Assembly: GCA_036703315.1 (NCBI GenBank)
Contig: DATNPH010000110.1
Span: 1-43,519, forward strand
Length of the DNA stretch: 43,519 nucleotides
Direction: 5' to 3'
Source: DATNPH01 sp036703315
Lineage (GTDB): Bacteria > Cyanobacteriota > Cyanobacteriia > Cyanobacteriales > Coleofasciculaceae
Shown: positions 1 through 8,353 of the stretch, in pieces
Position numbering within the stretch: the stretch's first letter is position 1
How the letters are laid out: each line of letters starts with the position of its first letter
Made by a program: the position numbers and the translations under genes
Notes under the pieces: generated by a model
The model's database searches: none
What the model saw: only the letters and a program-made list of their open reading frames with translations
Told to the model about the DNA's origin: nothing

Positions 1-43
1 TTGCAAGTGAGTTTGGTAGAATGCAGGTAACATTTTTGTTAAG

Positions 44-79
44 TCGGTCTTGTTGACAAAGCTAGACCGATCTTTTTTT
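44..79 (+). terminator. Rho-independent terminator of an upstream gene
   Basis: The arms tcggtct (44-50) and agaccga (64-70) can pair around a 13-base loop and are followed directly by a tcttttttt run. This is a standard intrinsic terminator shape. The gene it would serve lies left of the window. The rest of 80-221 holds no gene that I can see. Confidence 0.7.
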
Positions 80-221
80 ACCACAAATCGCCTCAATCTC
101 CGTCTGGTATTGTTTTTGAGGGGATTGTCACCCCGTCAGCCCTTGCCCTCTATCCCTACGCTCTTGCCTCGTTAGGGTTAAAGCGCTTACCTTTGAAAAG
201 ATGGATTTCCGGAGATAGGCG

Positions 222-659
222 ATGAAAAATAATCAGCAAGAGCCACTCAAAGCCTTGGAAACACTGGAAACCAATCCCCTATTCCCCAGTGGAGAGTGGG
301 AAGGTTTTTACACCTATGCATTCGGCTGCGACGCCCATCGGCACATAATGTCTTTTGCCCTGACTTTTAAAAACGGGAAAGTCACCGGTAGTGGCATTGA
401 CAATGTTAATCACTTTATCTGGCGCGGGAGCTACGACACCGAAAAACTGCGCTGCTGGATGCAAAAGCGATATGCTACCCATGTAGTCCTCTACGACGGC
501 TATGTTGACCAGAACGGCATCTGGGGTACCTGGGAAATCCCCCCCCACGACCGAGGTGGTTTCCATATCTGGCCGAAAGGACTCTCGGAGAATCTCACTA
601 TAGAAGATAAGGAGACGCTTCCACAGTCTGTCAGCCTCACGGAACTTCTTACCCGGTGA
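222..659 (+). CDS. Conserved hypothetical protein, 145 aa
   Basis: Function not recognised. The start is supported by ggag about 10 bases upstream of the ATG. There is no signal peptide or membrane segment, so it is probably cytoplasmic. The central part is rich in aromatic residues and glycines (GKVTGSGIDNVNHFIWRGSY near residues 51-70, then GIWGTWE and GGFHIWPKG near 99-119). This looks like a small beta-sheet domain of the kind with repeated G-x-G-x-D and W-x-G turns. A 90-base gap separates it from dhaK on the same strand, so it could be co-transcribed, but nothing ties it to glycerone metabolism. The codon pattern and HIP1-poor composition do not look foreign. It is a real gene with high probability because of the RBS, length and biased composition. 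Confidence 0.72.
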   Translation: MKNNQQEPLKALETLETNPLFPSGEWEGFYTYAFGCDAHRHIMSFALTFKNGKVTGSGIDNVNHFIWRGSYDTEKLRCWMQKRYATHVVLYDGYVDQNGIWGTWEIPPHDRGGFHIWPKGLSENLTIEDKETLPQSVSLTELLTR

Positions 660-746
660 AGTCCATCTTCCTGAAAATTCACGGCATCAAATGGCTCAAA
701 CTGACTGTGGGCATTGCTGTTATTGCTTGACAAGTGAAGCCAATAT

Positions 747-1820
747 ATGAAAAAGCTTATTAACAACCCTGACGATGTGGTGCGTGAAAGTTTGGAAGGA
801 ATGGCAGTAGCTCATCCTGACTTAATTAAAGTTCACCTTGACCCCCACTTCATCTATCGCATAGAGGCACCAATTCCAGGTAAAGTCGCCCTTATCTCCG
901 GTGGCGGTAGCGGACACGAACCCATGCACGGCGGATTTGTCGGTTTGGGGATGCTGGATGCTGCCTGCCCCGGTGAAGTCTTCACCTCTCCTACCCCTGA
1001 CCAGATGCTAGAAGCGGCCAAGGTAGTCAATGGTAGTGCAGGAGTCCTCAATATCGTCAAGAATTACAGTGGCGACGTGATGAACTTCGAGATGGCAGCT
1101 GAATTGGCTAGCTCAGAAGGTATTCAGGTACTCAATATTCTCATCGATGATGATGTTGCCGTTAAAGATAGTCTCTTCACTCAAGGGCGTCGAGGTGTTG
1201 GCACGACTGTACTAGCTGAGAAAATCTGTGGTGCTGCTGCCCAACAGGGTTATGACCTTCAGCAGTTAGCTAACCTCTGTCGTCAAGTGAACATCAACGG
1301 GCGCAGCATGGGTATGGCATTGACTTCCTGCACTGTACCTGCTAACGGTAGCCCCACTTTTAATCTCGGTGATGATGAAATAGAAGTTGGTATCGGTATT
1401 CATGGGGAACCTGGACGCCAACGAATAGCCCTCAAGTCAGCGGATCAAATTACCGAAATGCTGGCGATTTCCATCATAGAAGACTCAGCTTATACCCGCA
1501 CGGTGCGTGAGTGGGATAATCACAAAGCAGAATGGAGCGAGGTAGAACTGATTGACCCCCCGTTCCAGCCAGGTGATTCAATTCTGGCCTTTGTCAATAG
1601 CATGGGTGGCACTCCTCTGTCTGAGTTGTATATCGTCTATCGCAAGTTAACAGAAATCTGCGAAAAGAAGGGACTTCAGATTGTACGCAACTTAGTTGGT
1701 CCTTACATTACTTCCCTGGAAATGCAGGGTTGCTCCATCACTCTGCTTAAGCTGGATGATCAGATGATTAGATTTTGGGATGCGCCAGTCCAGACACCTG
1801 CCTTACGTTGGGGTATCTAG
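747..1820 (+). CDS. dhaK: Dihydroxyacetone kinase, DhaK subunit
   Basis: This is the substrate-binding subunit of dihydroxyacetone (glycerone) kinase. Family knowledge: it holds dihydroxyacetone as a covalent hemiaminal on a histidine while DhaL supplies the phosphoryl group. At 357 residues it has the usual DhaK length. Visible motifs are SGGGSGHEPMHGGFVG (51-66, with the His57 equivalent), KNYSGDVMNFEMA (105-117, Asp110) and GIGIHGEPG, whose His219 matches the substrate-binding histidine of the Escherichia coli protein. The gene is followed after two bases by dhaL, so both are one transcription unit. No DhaM phosphotransferase or DhaR regulator lies beside it, so the phosphoryl donor (ATP directly, or a PTS protein encoded elsewhere) cannot be told from here. 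Confidence 0.95.
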   Translation: MKKLINNPDDVVRESLEGMAVAHPDLIKVHLDPHFIYRIEAPIPGKVALISGGGSGHEPMHGGFVGLGMLDAACPGEVFTSPTPDQMLEAAKVVNGSAGVLNIVKNYSGDVMNFEMAAELASSEGIQVLNILIDDDVAVKDSLFTQGRRGVGTTVLAEKICGAAAQQGYDLQQLANLCRQVNINGRSMGMALTSCTVPANGSPTFNLGDDEIEVGIGIHGEPGRQRIALKSADQITEMLAISIIEDSAYTRTVREWDNHKAEWSEVELIDPPFQPGDSILAFVNSMGGTPLSELYIVYRKLTEICEKKGLQIVRNLVGPYITSLEMQGCSITLLKLDDQMIRFWDAPVQTPALRWGI

Positions 1821-1822
1821 TT

Positions 1823-2452
1823 ATGGTGACCAAAGAGCAAATATTGCAGTGGTTGCAGGCTGTGGCAGTAGTTCTAGAGCAAAATAAGGCTTACCTAACG
1901 GAACTAGATGCTGCTATTGGAGACGCTGATCATGGCATTAATATGAATCGGGGTTTTCAAAAGGTCGTAAGTCAGCTTCCTAGTGTTGCAGATCAGGATA
2001 TTGGTACGATCCTCAAAACTGTCAGCATGACCCTTATCTCCTCTGTCGGTGGTGCCAGTGGGCCGCTTTATGGCACCATGTTCCTGCGATCAAGCACAGC
2101 TGTTGCTGGTAAGTCGGAACTGACTGATGAGGATATGATAGCCCTACTTCAAGCGGCTGTGGATGGCGTAGTTCAACGGGGCAAGGCGAACCTAGGTGAC
2201 AAGACAATGCTTGATGCTCTGTGTCCAGCATCAGATACCTTTAAAGAAGCGATCGCAAATGGCACAACTACCCAAGAAGCCTTAAACCAAGCTGTAGCAG
2301 CCGCTGAACAGGGTATGAAAGATACTATTCCACTGGTGGCGAAAAAAGGAAGAGCAAGTTATTTAGGCGATCGCAGTGCTAATCATCAAGATCCTGGTGC
2401 TACTTCTACTTATCTCATTCTCAAGACACTTCTGGAAACAGTTAGCACTTAG
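1823..2452 (+). CDS. dhaL: Dihydroxyacetone kinase, DhaL subunit
   Basis: This is the nucleotide-binding subunit of dihydroxyacetone kinase, 209 residues from the ATG at 1823. That start is chosen because it lies two bases after the dhaK stop and gives the family's usual N-terminus; an ATG at 1775 inside dhaK would only add a meaningless leader. The Mg/ADP-binding loop LDAAIGDADHG (28-38, Asp29, Asp34, Asp36) is intact. SVGGASGPLYGT, GDKTMLDAL and KGRASYLGDRSANHQDPGA follow in the expected order. Because this is a DhaL rather than a fused ATP-type kinase, PTS-type phosphorylation would need DhaM, which is not in the window. Confidence in the family is high; the donor is unknown. Confidence 0.94.
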   Translation: MVTKEQILQWLQAVAVVLEQNKAYLTELDAAIGDADHGINMNRGFQKVVSQLPSVADQDIGTILKTVSMTLISSVGGASGPLYGTMFLRSSTAVAGKSELTDEDMIALLQAAVDGVVQRGKANLGDKTMLDALCPASDTFKEAIANGTTTQEALNQAVAAAEQGMKDTIPLVAKKGRASYLGDRSANHQDPGATSTYLILKTLLETVST

Positions 2453-2490
2453 CATCGTCGAAGTCAAAAACAGCTCAATTCTCATCCGGC

Positions 2491-3540
2491 ATGACTCAAA
2501 ATCGCCGTAACTTTCTCACAACCCTGGGACTGGTTACAATCGCTACTCAATTGCCCCTTAGCGCCCAAGAGAACCCCTCTCCAAACTCCATCCTGAAGCC
2601 ACCCCGCTTAAAAGTAGGCGATACAGTAGGATTAATCTCTCCGGCTGGTTATATTGACCGGAAAGACATTGAAGATATCAAGCAAGATTTGGCAAAACTG
2701 GGCTTAAAGGTGAAGTTAGGTGCCCATGCCTTAAAGCGTTACGGATATCTGGCGGGATCAGATGCTAACCGCGCCGCTGATCTAAACGCCATGTTCGCTG
2801 ATTCATCCGTTCAGGCTATCCTTCCTATGAAAGGCGGTTGGGGCTGTAATCGAATTTTGCCATTACTCGATTACTCGCTGATTCGCTCTCATCCGAAAAT
2901 CATTATCGGATTAAGCGATATTACATCCCTGCTAGTTGGAATTTACGCCAAAAGTGGTCTTGTCACGTTTCATGGACCGACAGGACAGTCTTCTTGGAAT
3001 CCGTTTACAGTCGATTACGTCAAGCGCGTCCTGTTTAAAGGGGAAGTTTTTACCCTGCAAAATATTAAGACCAACGACTCCCCCCAATACCGTGTAGAAA
3101 CTATTACTGCCGGAAAAGCTAGGGGGAAACTGGTAGGCGGTAATTTATCTGTACTTTCAGCGATGGTGGGGTCAGCTTATCTGCCTGCTTGGAAGGACAC
3201 TATCCTATTTTTGGAAGACATTGGAGAAGAGGTTTACCGGATAGACCGAATGCTGACTCAGTTAAAACTGGCTGGAATTCTGGGACAAGTTGCTGGCTTT
3301 GTTTTTGGGCAATGTACCGATTGCGATCGCATTACTAAAGAGAGCAGCCAAAAGGATGGCGAAGAATCACTGACGTTGGCGCAAGTATTGAGCGACCACA
3401 TCCGACCTTTAGGAATTCCAGCCTGGAATGGTTCGATGATTGGTCACATCAAAAATAAATTTACCATCCCCATCGGTGCAGATGTTGAAATTGATGCCAG
3501 TAAAGGTACTATTCAGCTATTAGAATCTGCTGTTACCTGA
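2491..3540 (+). CDS. Exported LD-carboxypeptidase, peptidase family S66
   Basis: A serine peptidase of family S66, which removes the terminal D-alanine from murein tetrapeptides during cell-wall recycling (LdcA type) or, in the MccF branch, cleaves peptide antibiotics. The catalytic triad is visible: Ser142 in IIGLSDIT, Glu242 in LFLEDIGEE and His319 in MIGHIKNKF. The N-terminus has NRRNFLTTLG at residues 4-13, a twin-arginine-like motif, then a hydrophobic stretch and an A-Q junction near 25. Export to the periplasm is therefore likely, whereas E. coli LdcA is cytoplasmic. It starts 38 bases after dhaL on the same strand and ends in a stem-loop. Separating LdcA from MccF function needs a phylogeny, so no symbol is given. 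Confidence 0.88.
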   Translation: MTQNRRNFLTTLGLVTIATQLPLSAQENPSPNSILKPPRLKVGDTVGLISPAGYIDRKDIEDIKQDLAKLGLKVKLGAHALKRYGYLAGSDANRAADLNAMFADSSVQAILPMKGGWGCNRILPLLDYSLIRSHPKIIIGLSDITSLLVGIYAKSGLVTFHGPTGQSSWNPFTVDYVKRVLFKGEVFTLQNIKTNDSPQYRVETITAGKARGKLVGGNLSVLSAMVGSAYLPAWKDTILFLEDIGEEVYRIDRMLTQLKLAGILGQVAGFVFGQCTDCDRITKESSQKDGEESLTLAQVLSDHIRPLGIPAWNGSMIGHIKNKFTIPIGADVEIDASKGTIQLLESAVT

Positions 3541-3556
3541 ATCTTCGATAGAATCA

Positions 3557-3591
3557 CCCTTTAACCTGAGTACGAGCAGGTGTTAAAGGGG
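3557..3591 (+). terminator. Stem-loop just after the LD-carboxypeptidase gene
   Basis: The arms ccctttaacctg and caggtgttaaaggg pair with a two-base bulge and an eight-base loop, starting 16 bases after the stop codon. There is no T-run on the plus side, so it may act as an mRNA 3' end stabiliser or weak terminator rather than a classic intrinsic terminator. Confidence 0.45.
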
Positions 3592-3595
3592 TAGA

Positions 3596-3946
3596 ATGAC
3601 AAGCGTAAGTAACTGTATCTGGCTAAACGAATTCAATCAGGCAGATATTTGGGAAATTCTTAAAGCTGAGGGTGATCGCCTTTGGTGCTAGCTTCCGATT
3701 CTCAATATCGAGCACTGGTTCCATACTCGCGAGGCTCTAGGCTTCTGGGTGTGGTGGAAAGGACAGCGCTGCTACTGTTATGAGCGACGTGGTGGGCGGA
3801 TTTTGATTGAAATCTAGATAAATGGGTTCGGCAAAGATCTGTGGGTTGATAGCCGTGAGATGACTCTTCTAACCTTAGAAGAGAATCAAGAATTCGCTAA
3901 TCAGAAGATGGTGTGGTTGACGCACTTTGGCAGGGAAGAGGGATGA
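3596..3946 (+). pseudogene. Tryptophan-rich small gene broken by two in-frame TAG codons
   Basis: Reading from the ATG at 3596 gives a 116-codon frame that runs to a TGA at 3944-3946 with only two interruptions, both TAG (3689-3691 and 3815-3817). The three pieces look like one protein: an acidic start with IWLNEFNQADIWEILKAEG, a Trp/His-rich middle with HWFHTREALGFWVWW, and a C-terminus with FGKDLWVDSREMTLLTLEENQEF. The TGA is six bases before the start of the next small gene, as in an operon. I infer a recently inactivated first gene. Other genes here end in TAG as well, so genome-wide reassignment is excluded. Sequencing error or local readthrough remain possible. The family is not recognised. 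Confidence 0.5.
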
Positions 3947-3952
3947 AGCAGA

Positions 3953-4189
3953 ATGAGTGAGATACCAGAAATACCATTAGAAGAGATTAAAGACTCAGCG
4001 GTGAAGTTCGACTTAGCCAACCTGAGGCTAGAGATTGGGGGGATGCTGAAAAACCTAGAGAGAAACTCTGACGCATTGGATCAGCTTCACGAATTACTCT
4101 TAGATGCCGTAGAGAAATGCTCTCAAGCTATAGCTGAGTTGGAATCGTCTACTCCTAGGAGCAAGGACAGGAGAATACCTGATGACTGA
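3953..4189 (+). CDS. Small hypothetical protein, 78 aa, probable coiled coil
   Basis: Not recognised. It begins six bases after the broken upstream gene and its 3' end overlaps the next gene by eight bases, which supports translation as part of a small operon. The sequence is acidic and mostly helical, with regularly spaced leucines between residues 20 and 62 (LANLRLEIGGMLKNL, then LDQLHELLLDAVEKC), consistent with a short coiled coil or helical bundle. The tail is charged and probably disordered. The size and layout resemble small accessory proteins of mobile or conflict loci, but nothing proves that. Confidence 0.5.
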   Translation: MSEIPEIPLEEIKDSAVKFDLANLRLEIGGMLKNLERNSDALDQLHELLLDAVEKCSQAIAELESSTPRSKDRRIPDD

Positions 4190-4445
4190 ACACGATGGCA
4201 TCTACGACAGCAGCAAGCCAAAGAAGGCGGATAAGAACAGCGAAACATCAGGAACTCGCCACCCTGTCACCGATGAGTTGTATCCGGCTCATCACCCAGC
4301 TCATTCTTTTACGAGTGAGGAGGTAGCAGATATTCTGCGGTTTGCTGAGGAACATGGCATACATGGTGTCAAGGAAGACAAACTCTTCGCCTTTATTCAT
4401 GATGTTCGAGCTGCCCATGCCCGAAGAGCAGAGAATAAAAAGTAG
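4182..4445 (+). CDS. Small hypothetical protein, 87 aa
   Basis: Not recognised. The start codon lies within the last codons of the preceding gene (8-base overlap), a sign of translational coupling. The first 30 residues are polar and lysine-rich, probably disordered, followed by a His/Pro segment (YPAHHPAHSF, about 32-41). The C-terminal half is a predicted helical domain with FTSEEVADILRFAEEHGIHG and a basic end. Its last helices could bind nucleic acid or a protein partner, but no domain name is justified. Its function probably depends on the two genes before it, of which the first is broken. Confidence 0.5.
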   Translation: MTEHDGIYDSSKPKKADKNSETSGTRHPVTDELYPAHHPAHSFTSEEVADILRFAEEHGIHGVKEDKLFAFIHDVRAAHARRAENKK

Positions 4446-4562
4446 GTAATATCTAGTTCGGTTGATTAGTTATTTGACAATAAGTTGCTAATGGCTAATG
4501 GCTGATTGCCTCTTTTCTATTAATGATTAATTGCTCTGAACTAGTTCCGATTTGACCAACGC

Positions 4563-5723
4563 TCAAACTTTGAAAAACCAGCGCCGCTGATACATGGCGT
4601 AGGCAACCCCCCACCAGAACAACACTGTTAGTAAGGCGAACAATAGAGAACCATTCATCGCACCCGCCCAAGGCACGAAAAGATGCTCATAAATCCAGGT
4701 GTAAGTGGTTGGAGCCTTTTCGCCTGTTCCAACATGAGTTTTGACCAGGATTTTTATCATCAAAACTGAAGCGACGAAGACGAAAATAGCATTCAACCCT
4801 ATAATCTCAAACGGCTTTCCCCAATGCCGTCGCCCACGCACTTCAATCCATTCATAACAAACTGCTAATAATAGCAAAGCCCAACCTGCTGTAAAGACGA
4901 CGTAAGAACTTGTCCACAGTTTCTTATTGATAGGAAACCAATACCCCCAAACTTGTCCAATAACTAGACAGCTCAGCCCAACCAGCACTAAATCTAGGCT
5001 TGTACGCGATTTTATTGGCTGCTTACGTAGCCATTCTCCAGTGAAGTAGCCGAGTAAGACAGTTACTACAGCAGGGAGAGTGCTGAATAACCCCTCTGGA
5101 TCTCCCATCGAGTTGAACTTATCGCCTTTATACAGATGCGCTGTGCCAATGATCAGGCGATCAACATAAGCTCCTAAATTACCTTCCCGTGTCAAGTTAC
5201 CTGCTCCATAATCTGGAACTGGCACAAACGACATCGCCACCCAGTAGCCAATGAGTAATAGTAATGCGATCGCCCACTGCCCCTTTCTCGGTAACTTGAG
5301 AACTACCAAGGCAGCTAGCAGGTAAGCCAAACCAATGCGCTGCAACACCCCCATAATGCGGATGCTACTTAAGTCGTAATTCCAAAAGCCATTGAGTAGT
5401 AATCCTAGGGCAAACAAAATTGCACTACGACGTACAATGCGCCAGTAGATACCCCCCCAACCCCCCTTAGCAAGGGGCGAGACAACCGCAGAGTCTGTAT
5501 ATTTTGATAGCGAGAAAGCCATGGCTACACCAACAATAAATAGAAAGAAGGGAAAAACCAAATCTGTCGGGGTGCAGCCGTTCCAGTCAGCATGGAGCAA
5601 GGGAGGATACACTTGGTCAGCAACTCCTGCCATATTGACAAGAATCATGAGTGCGATCGCAATACCTCGAAATACGTCGAGGGAAACCAGACGCTTGGAT
5701 ACTTTTTGTTGGTCGTAGGACAT
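4563..5723 (-). CDS. NagX/HGSNAT-like membrane acyltransferase (DUF5009 type)
   Basis: A multi-pass inner-membrane protein of the heparan-alpha-glucosaminide N-acetyltransferase-like family, which transfers acyl groups to sugars across the membrane; the substrate here is unknown. The family opening RLVSLDVFRGIAIALMILVN (11-30) is followed by DLVFPFFLFIVG, whose first Asp lies in a conserved motif, and roughly ten hydrophobic segments follow. The length (386) is typical. Residues encoded near 5451-5483 read SPLAKGGWGG, which is the translation of a cyanobacterial palindromic repeat inserted in frame in a loop between membrane segments. The gene stands alone, divergent from the STAND locus with a 126-base shared promoter region. 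Confidence 0.85.
   Translation of the reverse strand: MSYDQQKVSKRLVSLDVFRGIAIALMILVNMAGVADQVYPPLLHADWNGCTPTDLVFPFFLFIVGVAMAFSLSKYTDSAVVSPLAKGGWGGIYWRIVRRSAILFALGLLLNGFWNYDLSSIRIMGVLQRIGLAYLLAALVVLKLPRKGQWAIALLLLIGYWVAMSFVPVPDYGAGNLTREGNLGAYVDRLIIGTAHLYKGDKFNSMGDPEGLFSTLPAVVTVLLGYFTGEWLRKQPIKSRTSLDLVLVGLSCLVIGQVWGYWFPINKKLWTSSYVVFTAGWALLLLAVCYEWIEVRGRRHWGKPFEIIGLNAIFVFVASVLMIKILVKTHVGTGEKAPTTYTWIYEHLFVPWAGAMNGSLLFALLTVLFWWGVAYAMYQRRWFFKV
5451..5483. repeat. C/G-run palindromic repeat inserted inside a coding sequence
   Basis: The strand shown reads a run of seven C, AA, six C, then ttagcaagggg. This ccccccaacccccctta...aagggg signature is a common dispersed cyanobacterial repeat; a related one lies in the spacer at 21070-21170. 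Here it sits inside the acyltransferase gene without breaking the frame. Confidence 0.7.
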
Positions 5724-5849
5724 TGATTAGATCTGTTACTTAATAAAGAGACATACCGCCAGATCATCTCTACTGTGACCTTGTTTTTTTCGGAATTAGT
5801 AGAATAGCAGCCGTAGAGATTAGGGAGAAGCGATTTTGCCAGGGAATTA

Positions 5850-7202
5850 ATGAAACTAGATATTCAGCGATTTTTTAAAGCCTCCAACCCTGCTAAAACT
5901 CTTGATATGGGCAAGGCAGAAGATCGAAAGTATTATGTAGATTTTTCTTCGGTGCGAGGCAGTCAAATCATTAAAGAATTGGGACGCACGATCACCCGTC
6001 TTTGTCCTGATGAGCCGACTTGCCAATTGTTCACTGGCCATATCGGCTGCGGTAAGACTACAGAGTTGTTGCGCCTCCGGGCTGAGTTAGAACAGCAAGG
6101 ATTTCACGTTGTTTATTTTGAGTCGTCTCAAGACTTGGACATGGCAGACGTAGATATCAGCGAGATTTTGCTGGCGATCGCACGTCAGGTCAGTAAAAGT
6201 CTGGAGGAGATTAAAATCGATGTGCAACCCACAGGCTTCAAGAATCTACTACAAGGCGCAGCCAGAGTTTTGAACTCGGACATTAAGGGCATTAAAGCCA
6301 AAGTTCCTGTAGTCGGCGATATTGGTATCAGTTCAGACCAAGGAAAGTATTCTCTCTCGTTTGGGATTGGCGAAATTACCACTAAAGCTAAGGATAGTCA
6401 GGACGTTCGCTCTTTATTAAGGCAATACTTAGAGCCACGAGTTTCTAATCTTTTAGAAGCCATCAACAAAGAGCTGATCGAACCAGCAATCCGACAGTTA
6501 ATCCAACACGATAAGAAAGGACTGGTAGTACTCGTTGATAATCTTGATCGAGTCGATAACAAAGAGAAGTTACCAGGACGCACCCAAGCCGAACATCTGT
6601 TTGTGGATAGAGGGGAACAGTTAAATAAACTGAACTGCCATGTTGTTTACACAATTCCCCTAGTTTTGGCGTTCTCCAATCACTGGGGAAGCCTAACCAA
6701 TCGATTTGGAATTGACCCCAAGATATTACCGATGGTGCGGGTCAAACGACGCGATGCCGATAGATGTGAGGAGGGAATTGCCGCACTGCGACAGATGGTA
6801 CTGGCAAGAGCATTCCCAGACCTTGATGACTTAGAGCGGCTCAGTTTAATCTCAGAAGTGTTTGATTCTCCTGAAACCTTAGATCGCCTATGTCTGGTGA
6901 GTGGTGGTCATGTCCGAGATTTGTTGGTATTATTGTTTCGTTGTCTCCAAAGAGATGACCCGCCTATTTCCCGTGACTGTTTAGAGAGTGTGATTAGTCA
7001 ACGTCGCAATGAATTAAGTTTGGCAATTACACCCGATGAGTGGCAGTTGCTGCGGCAAGTGGCACAAGAGAAAACCGTGAGAGGAGAGACAGAATACCAA
7101 ACGCTACTACGTAGTCTGTTTGTATTTGAGTATCGCGATCGCGAGGGGTGTTGGTTTGATATCAACCCCGTTCTATCAGAGGCGAAAGAGTTGAAGAGAT
7201 GA
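5850..7202 (+). CDS. AAA/STAND-like P-loop ATPase, first gene of the STAND locus
   Basis: A cytoplasmic P-loop NTPase of 450 residues with Walker A GHIGCGKTT (63-71) and Walker B VVLVDNLDRVD (about 226-236), followed by a winged-helix-like C-terminal part (about 330-450). The N-terminal segment (KTLDMGKAEDRKYYVDFSSV) looks like the leader that wraps the ATPase core in this cyanobacterial family. No effector nuclease or protease domain can be seen, so it may act as a switch, adaptor or regulator. Its stop overlaps the next start by four bases (ATGA), which indicates coupled translation. The combination with the two genes downstream suggests an ATP-dependent sensing system; function is inference. 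Confidence 0.85.
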   Translation: MKLDIQRFFKASNPAKTLDMGKAEDRKYYVDFSSVRGSQIIKELGRTITRLCPDEPTCQLFTGHIGCGKTTELLRLRAELEQQGFHVVYFESSQDLDMADVDISEILLAIARQVSKSLEEIKIDVQPTGFKNLLQGAARVLNSDIKGIKAKVPVVGDIGISSDQGKYSLSFGIGEITTKAKDSQDVRSLLRQYLEPRVSNLLEAINKELIEPAIRQLIQHDKKGLVVLVDNLDRVDNKEKLPGRTQAEHLFVDRGEQLNKLNCHVVYTIPLVLAFSNHWGSLTNRFGIDPKILPMVRVKRRDADRCEEGIAALRQMVLARAFPDLDDLERLSLISEVFDSPETLDRLCLVSGGHVRDLLVLLFRCLQRDDPPISRDCLESVISQRRNELSLAITPDEWQLLRQVAQEKTVRGETEYQTLLRSLFVFEYRDREGCWFDINPVLSEAKELKR

Positions 7203-7684
7203 GCGACCGACATCTACTGCAAGAAACTGCTCTTCACAACGAAGACTCGTTGAAAACTCTAGTTCGGGCAATTACCAGATCACAGGGTGATTTTTCACTA
7301 ATCCTGGCACGTTGCAATTGTGGAATGCAGCGGCGGCGTATTGTCAAGCAGCTACGGAAGCAATGTCCTGTTGAAATTCGCGAACTTGTCTTAGAGCGAT
7401 CGGTCAAAACCCTCTACAGTACTATTGCTGAAGAAGTAGGGTTAGAGGAACCAAGCGCCTTGATGGTGTCCAGTTTAGAGTCAGTAATTTCCCTGGACCA
7501 ATTGCTGATTGCAACAAACCAAGTCCGAGAAGAATTTCGCAATCTTGCCTATCCAATGGTGCTATGGGTTACTGATGAAGTCTTGCGGCGGCTAATTCGT
7601 TTGGTGCCTGATTTCGAAAGTTGGGCAACGAGTGTTGAGTTTACGACAGTGACGGCGGAGTCTGAATTACTATCCGTAGCCTAA
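7199..7684 (+). CDS. Stand-alone Walker-less P-loop-like module, 161 aa
   Basis: This protein matches the first ~160 residues of the giant STAND/WD40 protein encoded at 8812: both share SLKTLxRAITRSxGxFSLILARCN, IRELVLExSVKTLY, ALMV, TNxVREEFRN and WVTDEVLxxLIRLVPDFxxWAT. The strand-helix order and hydrophobic strands (SLILARCN, ALMV, LWVTDE) look like an AAA/STAND core, but the loop where a GKS/T Walker A would sit is RCNCGMQR, so nucleotide binding is probably lost. Family knowledge: inactivated STAND-like modules occur in bacterial conflict proteins. It overlaps the ATPase gene by four bases. It may be a functional adaptor or a truncated duplicate; the intact frame and coupling favour function. 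Confidence 0.8.
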   Translation: MSDRHLLQETALHNEDSLKTLVRAITRSQGDFSLILARCNCGMQRRRIVKQLRKQCPVEIRELVLERSVKTLYSTIAEEVGLEEPSALMVSSLESVISLDQLLIATNQVREEFRNLAYPMVLWVTDEVLRRLIRLVPDFESWATSVEFTTVTAESELLSVA

Positions 7685-7871
7685 CCTGCCATTGGTAGGC
7701 TCTCGTACCTAACAAAAGCTTCACCAATGAGAATCGTTCTTCCTCACTCCCCTTAAGCGTCATTTCAAGAGTTAAAGAATCTTTTAATCAATTCGTTTTC
7801 TTGAAAAAAATTCGGATTTGCCGAACAAACATCGTAAAAGTGAACAGGTAAGACTTCCGCATTACTCTGTT

Positions 7872-8017
7872 AGGACTTACGCACTTGCCCCCCGACCCCC
7901 AAATCTGGGGGAGTTAGATCTTGTTCCCCCATAATTGGGGGGGAACTCGGGATCCCCTTTGGGGATTAGGGGCAGGGGGGAGTAGGGGGGCGGTGCAGTT
8001 GATATTGTGTAAGTCCT
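7872..8017. repeat. MITE-like element with 12-bp terminal inverted repeats
   Basis: The left end aggacttacgca (7872-7883) and the right end tgtgtaagtcct (8006-8017) are inverted repeats with one mismatch. The interior is made of G/C-run palindromes (ccccccgacccccaaatctgggggag, split here by description, and ggggattaggggcagggggg). The ggacttacgca end is a familiar terminus of small non-autonomous cyanobacterial elements. No transposase is present. The remainder of the gap 7685-8353 holds a weak ttcaaga...tcttgaa inverted pair near 7766-7805 and no convincing gene. Confidence 0.6.
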
Positions 8018-8353
8018 GTCTGTAATACTTCTGGATTGTAAATCTAGAAGTACTTCAGCTGCTTGCAGTTTCTGAGTTTTCAGACTTTTGTCTGTTAAGT
8101 GGGAACCCAAGAGGGGGTGTATTAGACACAGTAAATAGTACCGCCCCTTAAATGCTGAGCGATGGAATAATCGACGGCATGGACGCTCAAGCATCAATGA
8201 AGGTCTTTTCCTGACTTAGCCTCTATCCCTTAATTCAGTTTCCCTGAAATTCTAGTCTTCAGGAAGGCTTGGCTATCGCGTTACTACCCTAAACTCACGA
8301 TTTCTGCTCAGTGTTGCATCTCCATCGTAAGTAATTCTGATTGGAGAATAAAA

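Noticed and set aside
747..2452. Complete PTS-type DhaKLM operon
   Set aside because: No DhaM-like gene follows dhaL; the next gene is an LD-carboxypeptidase.
3689..3817. Amber recoding (TAG read as an amino acid)
   Set aside because: Other genes here, such as dhaK, dhaL and atpE, end at TAG, so general reassignment is not possible; a pseudogene is simpler.
7877..8197. Minus-strand open frame across the MITE, with a basic N-terminus
   Set aside because: Half of it is the translated G/C-run repeat; no RBS or recognised domain. A transposase remnant upstream of the repeat cannot be excluded but is not supported.
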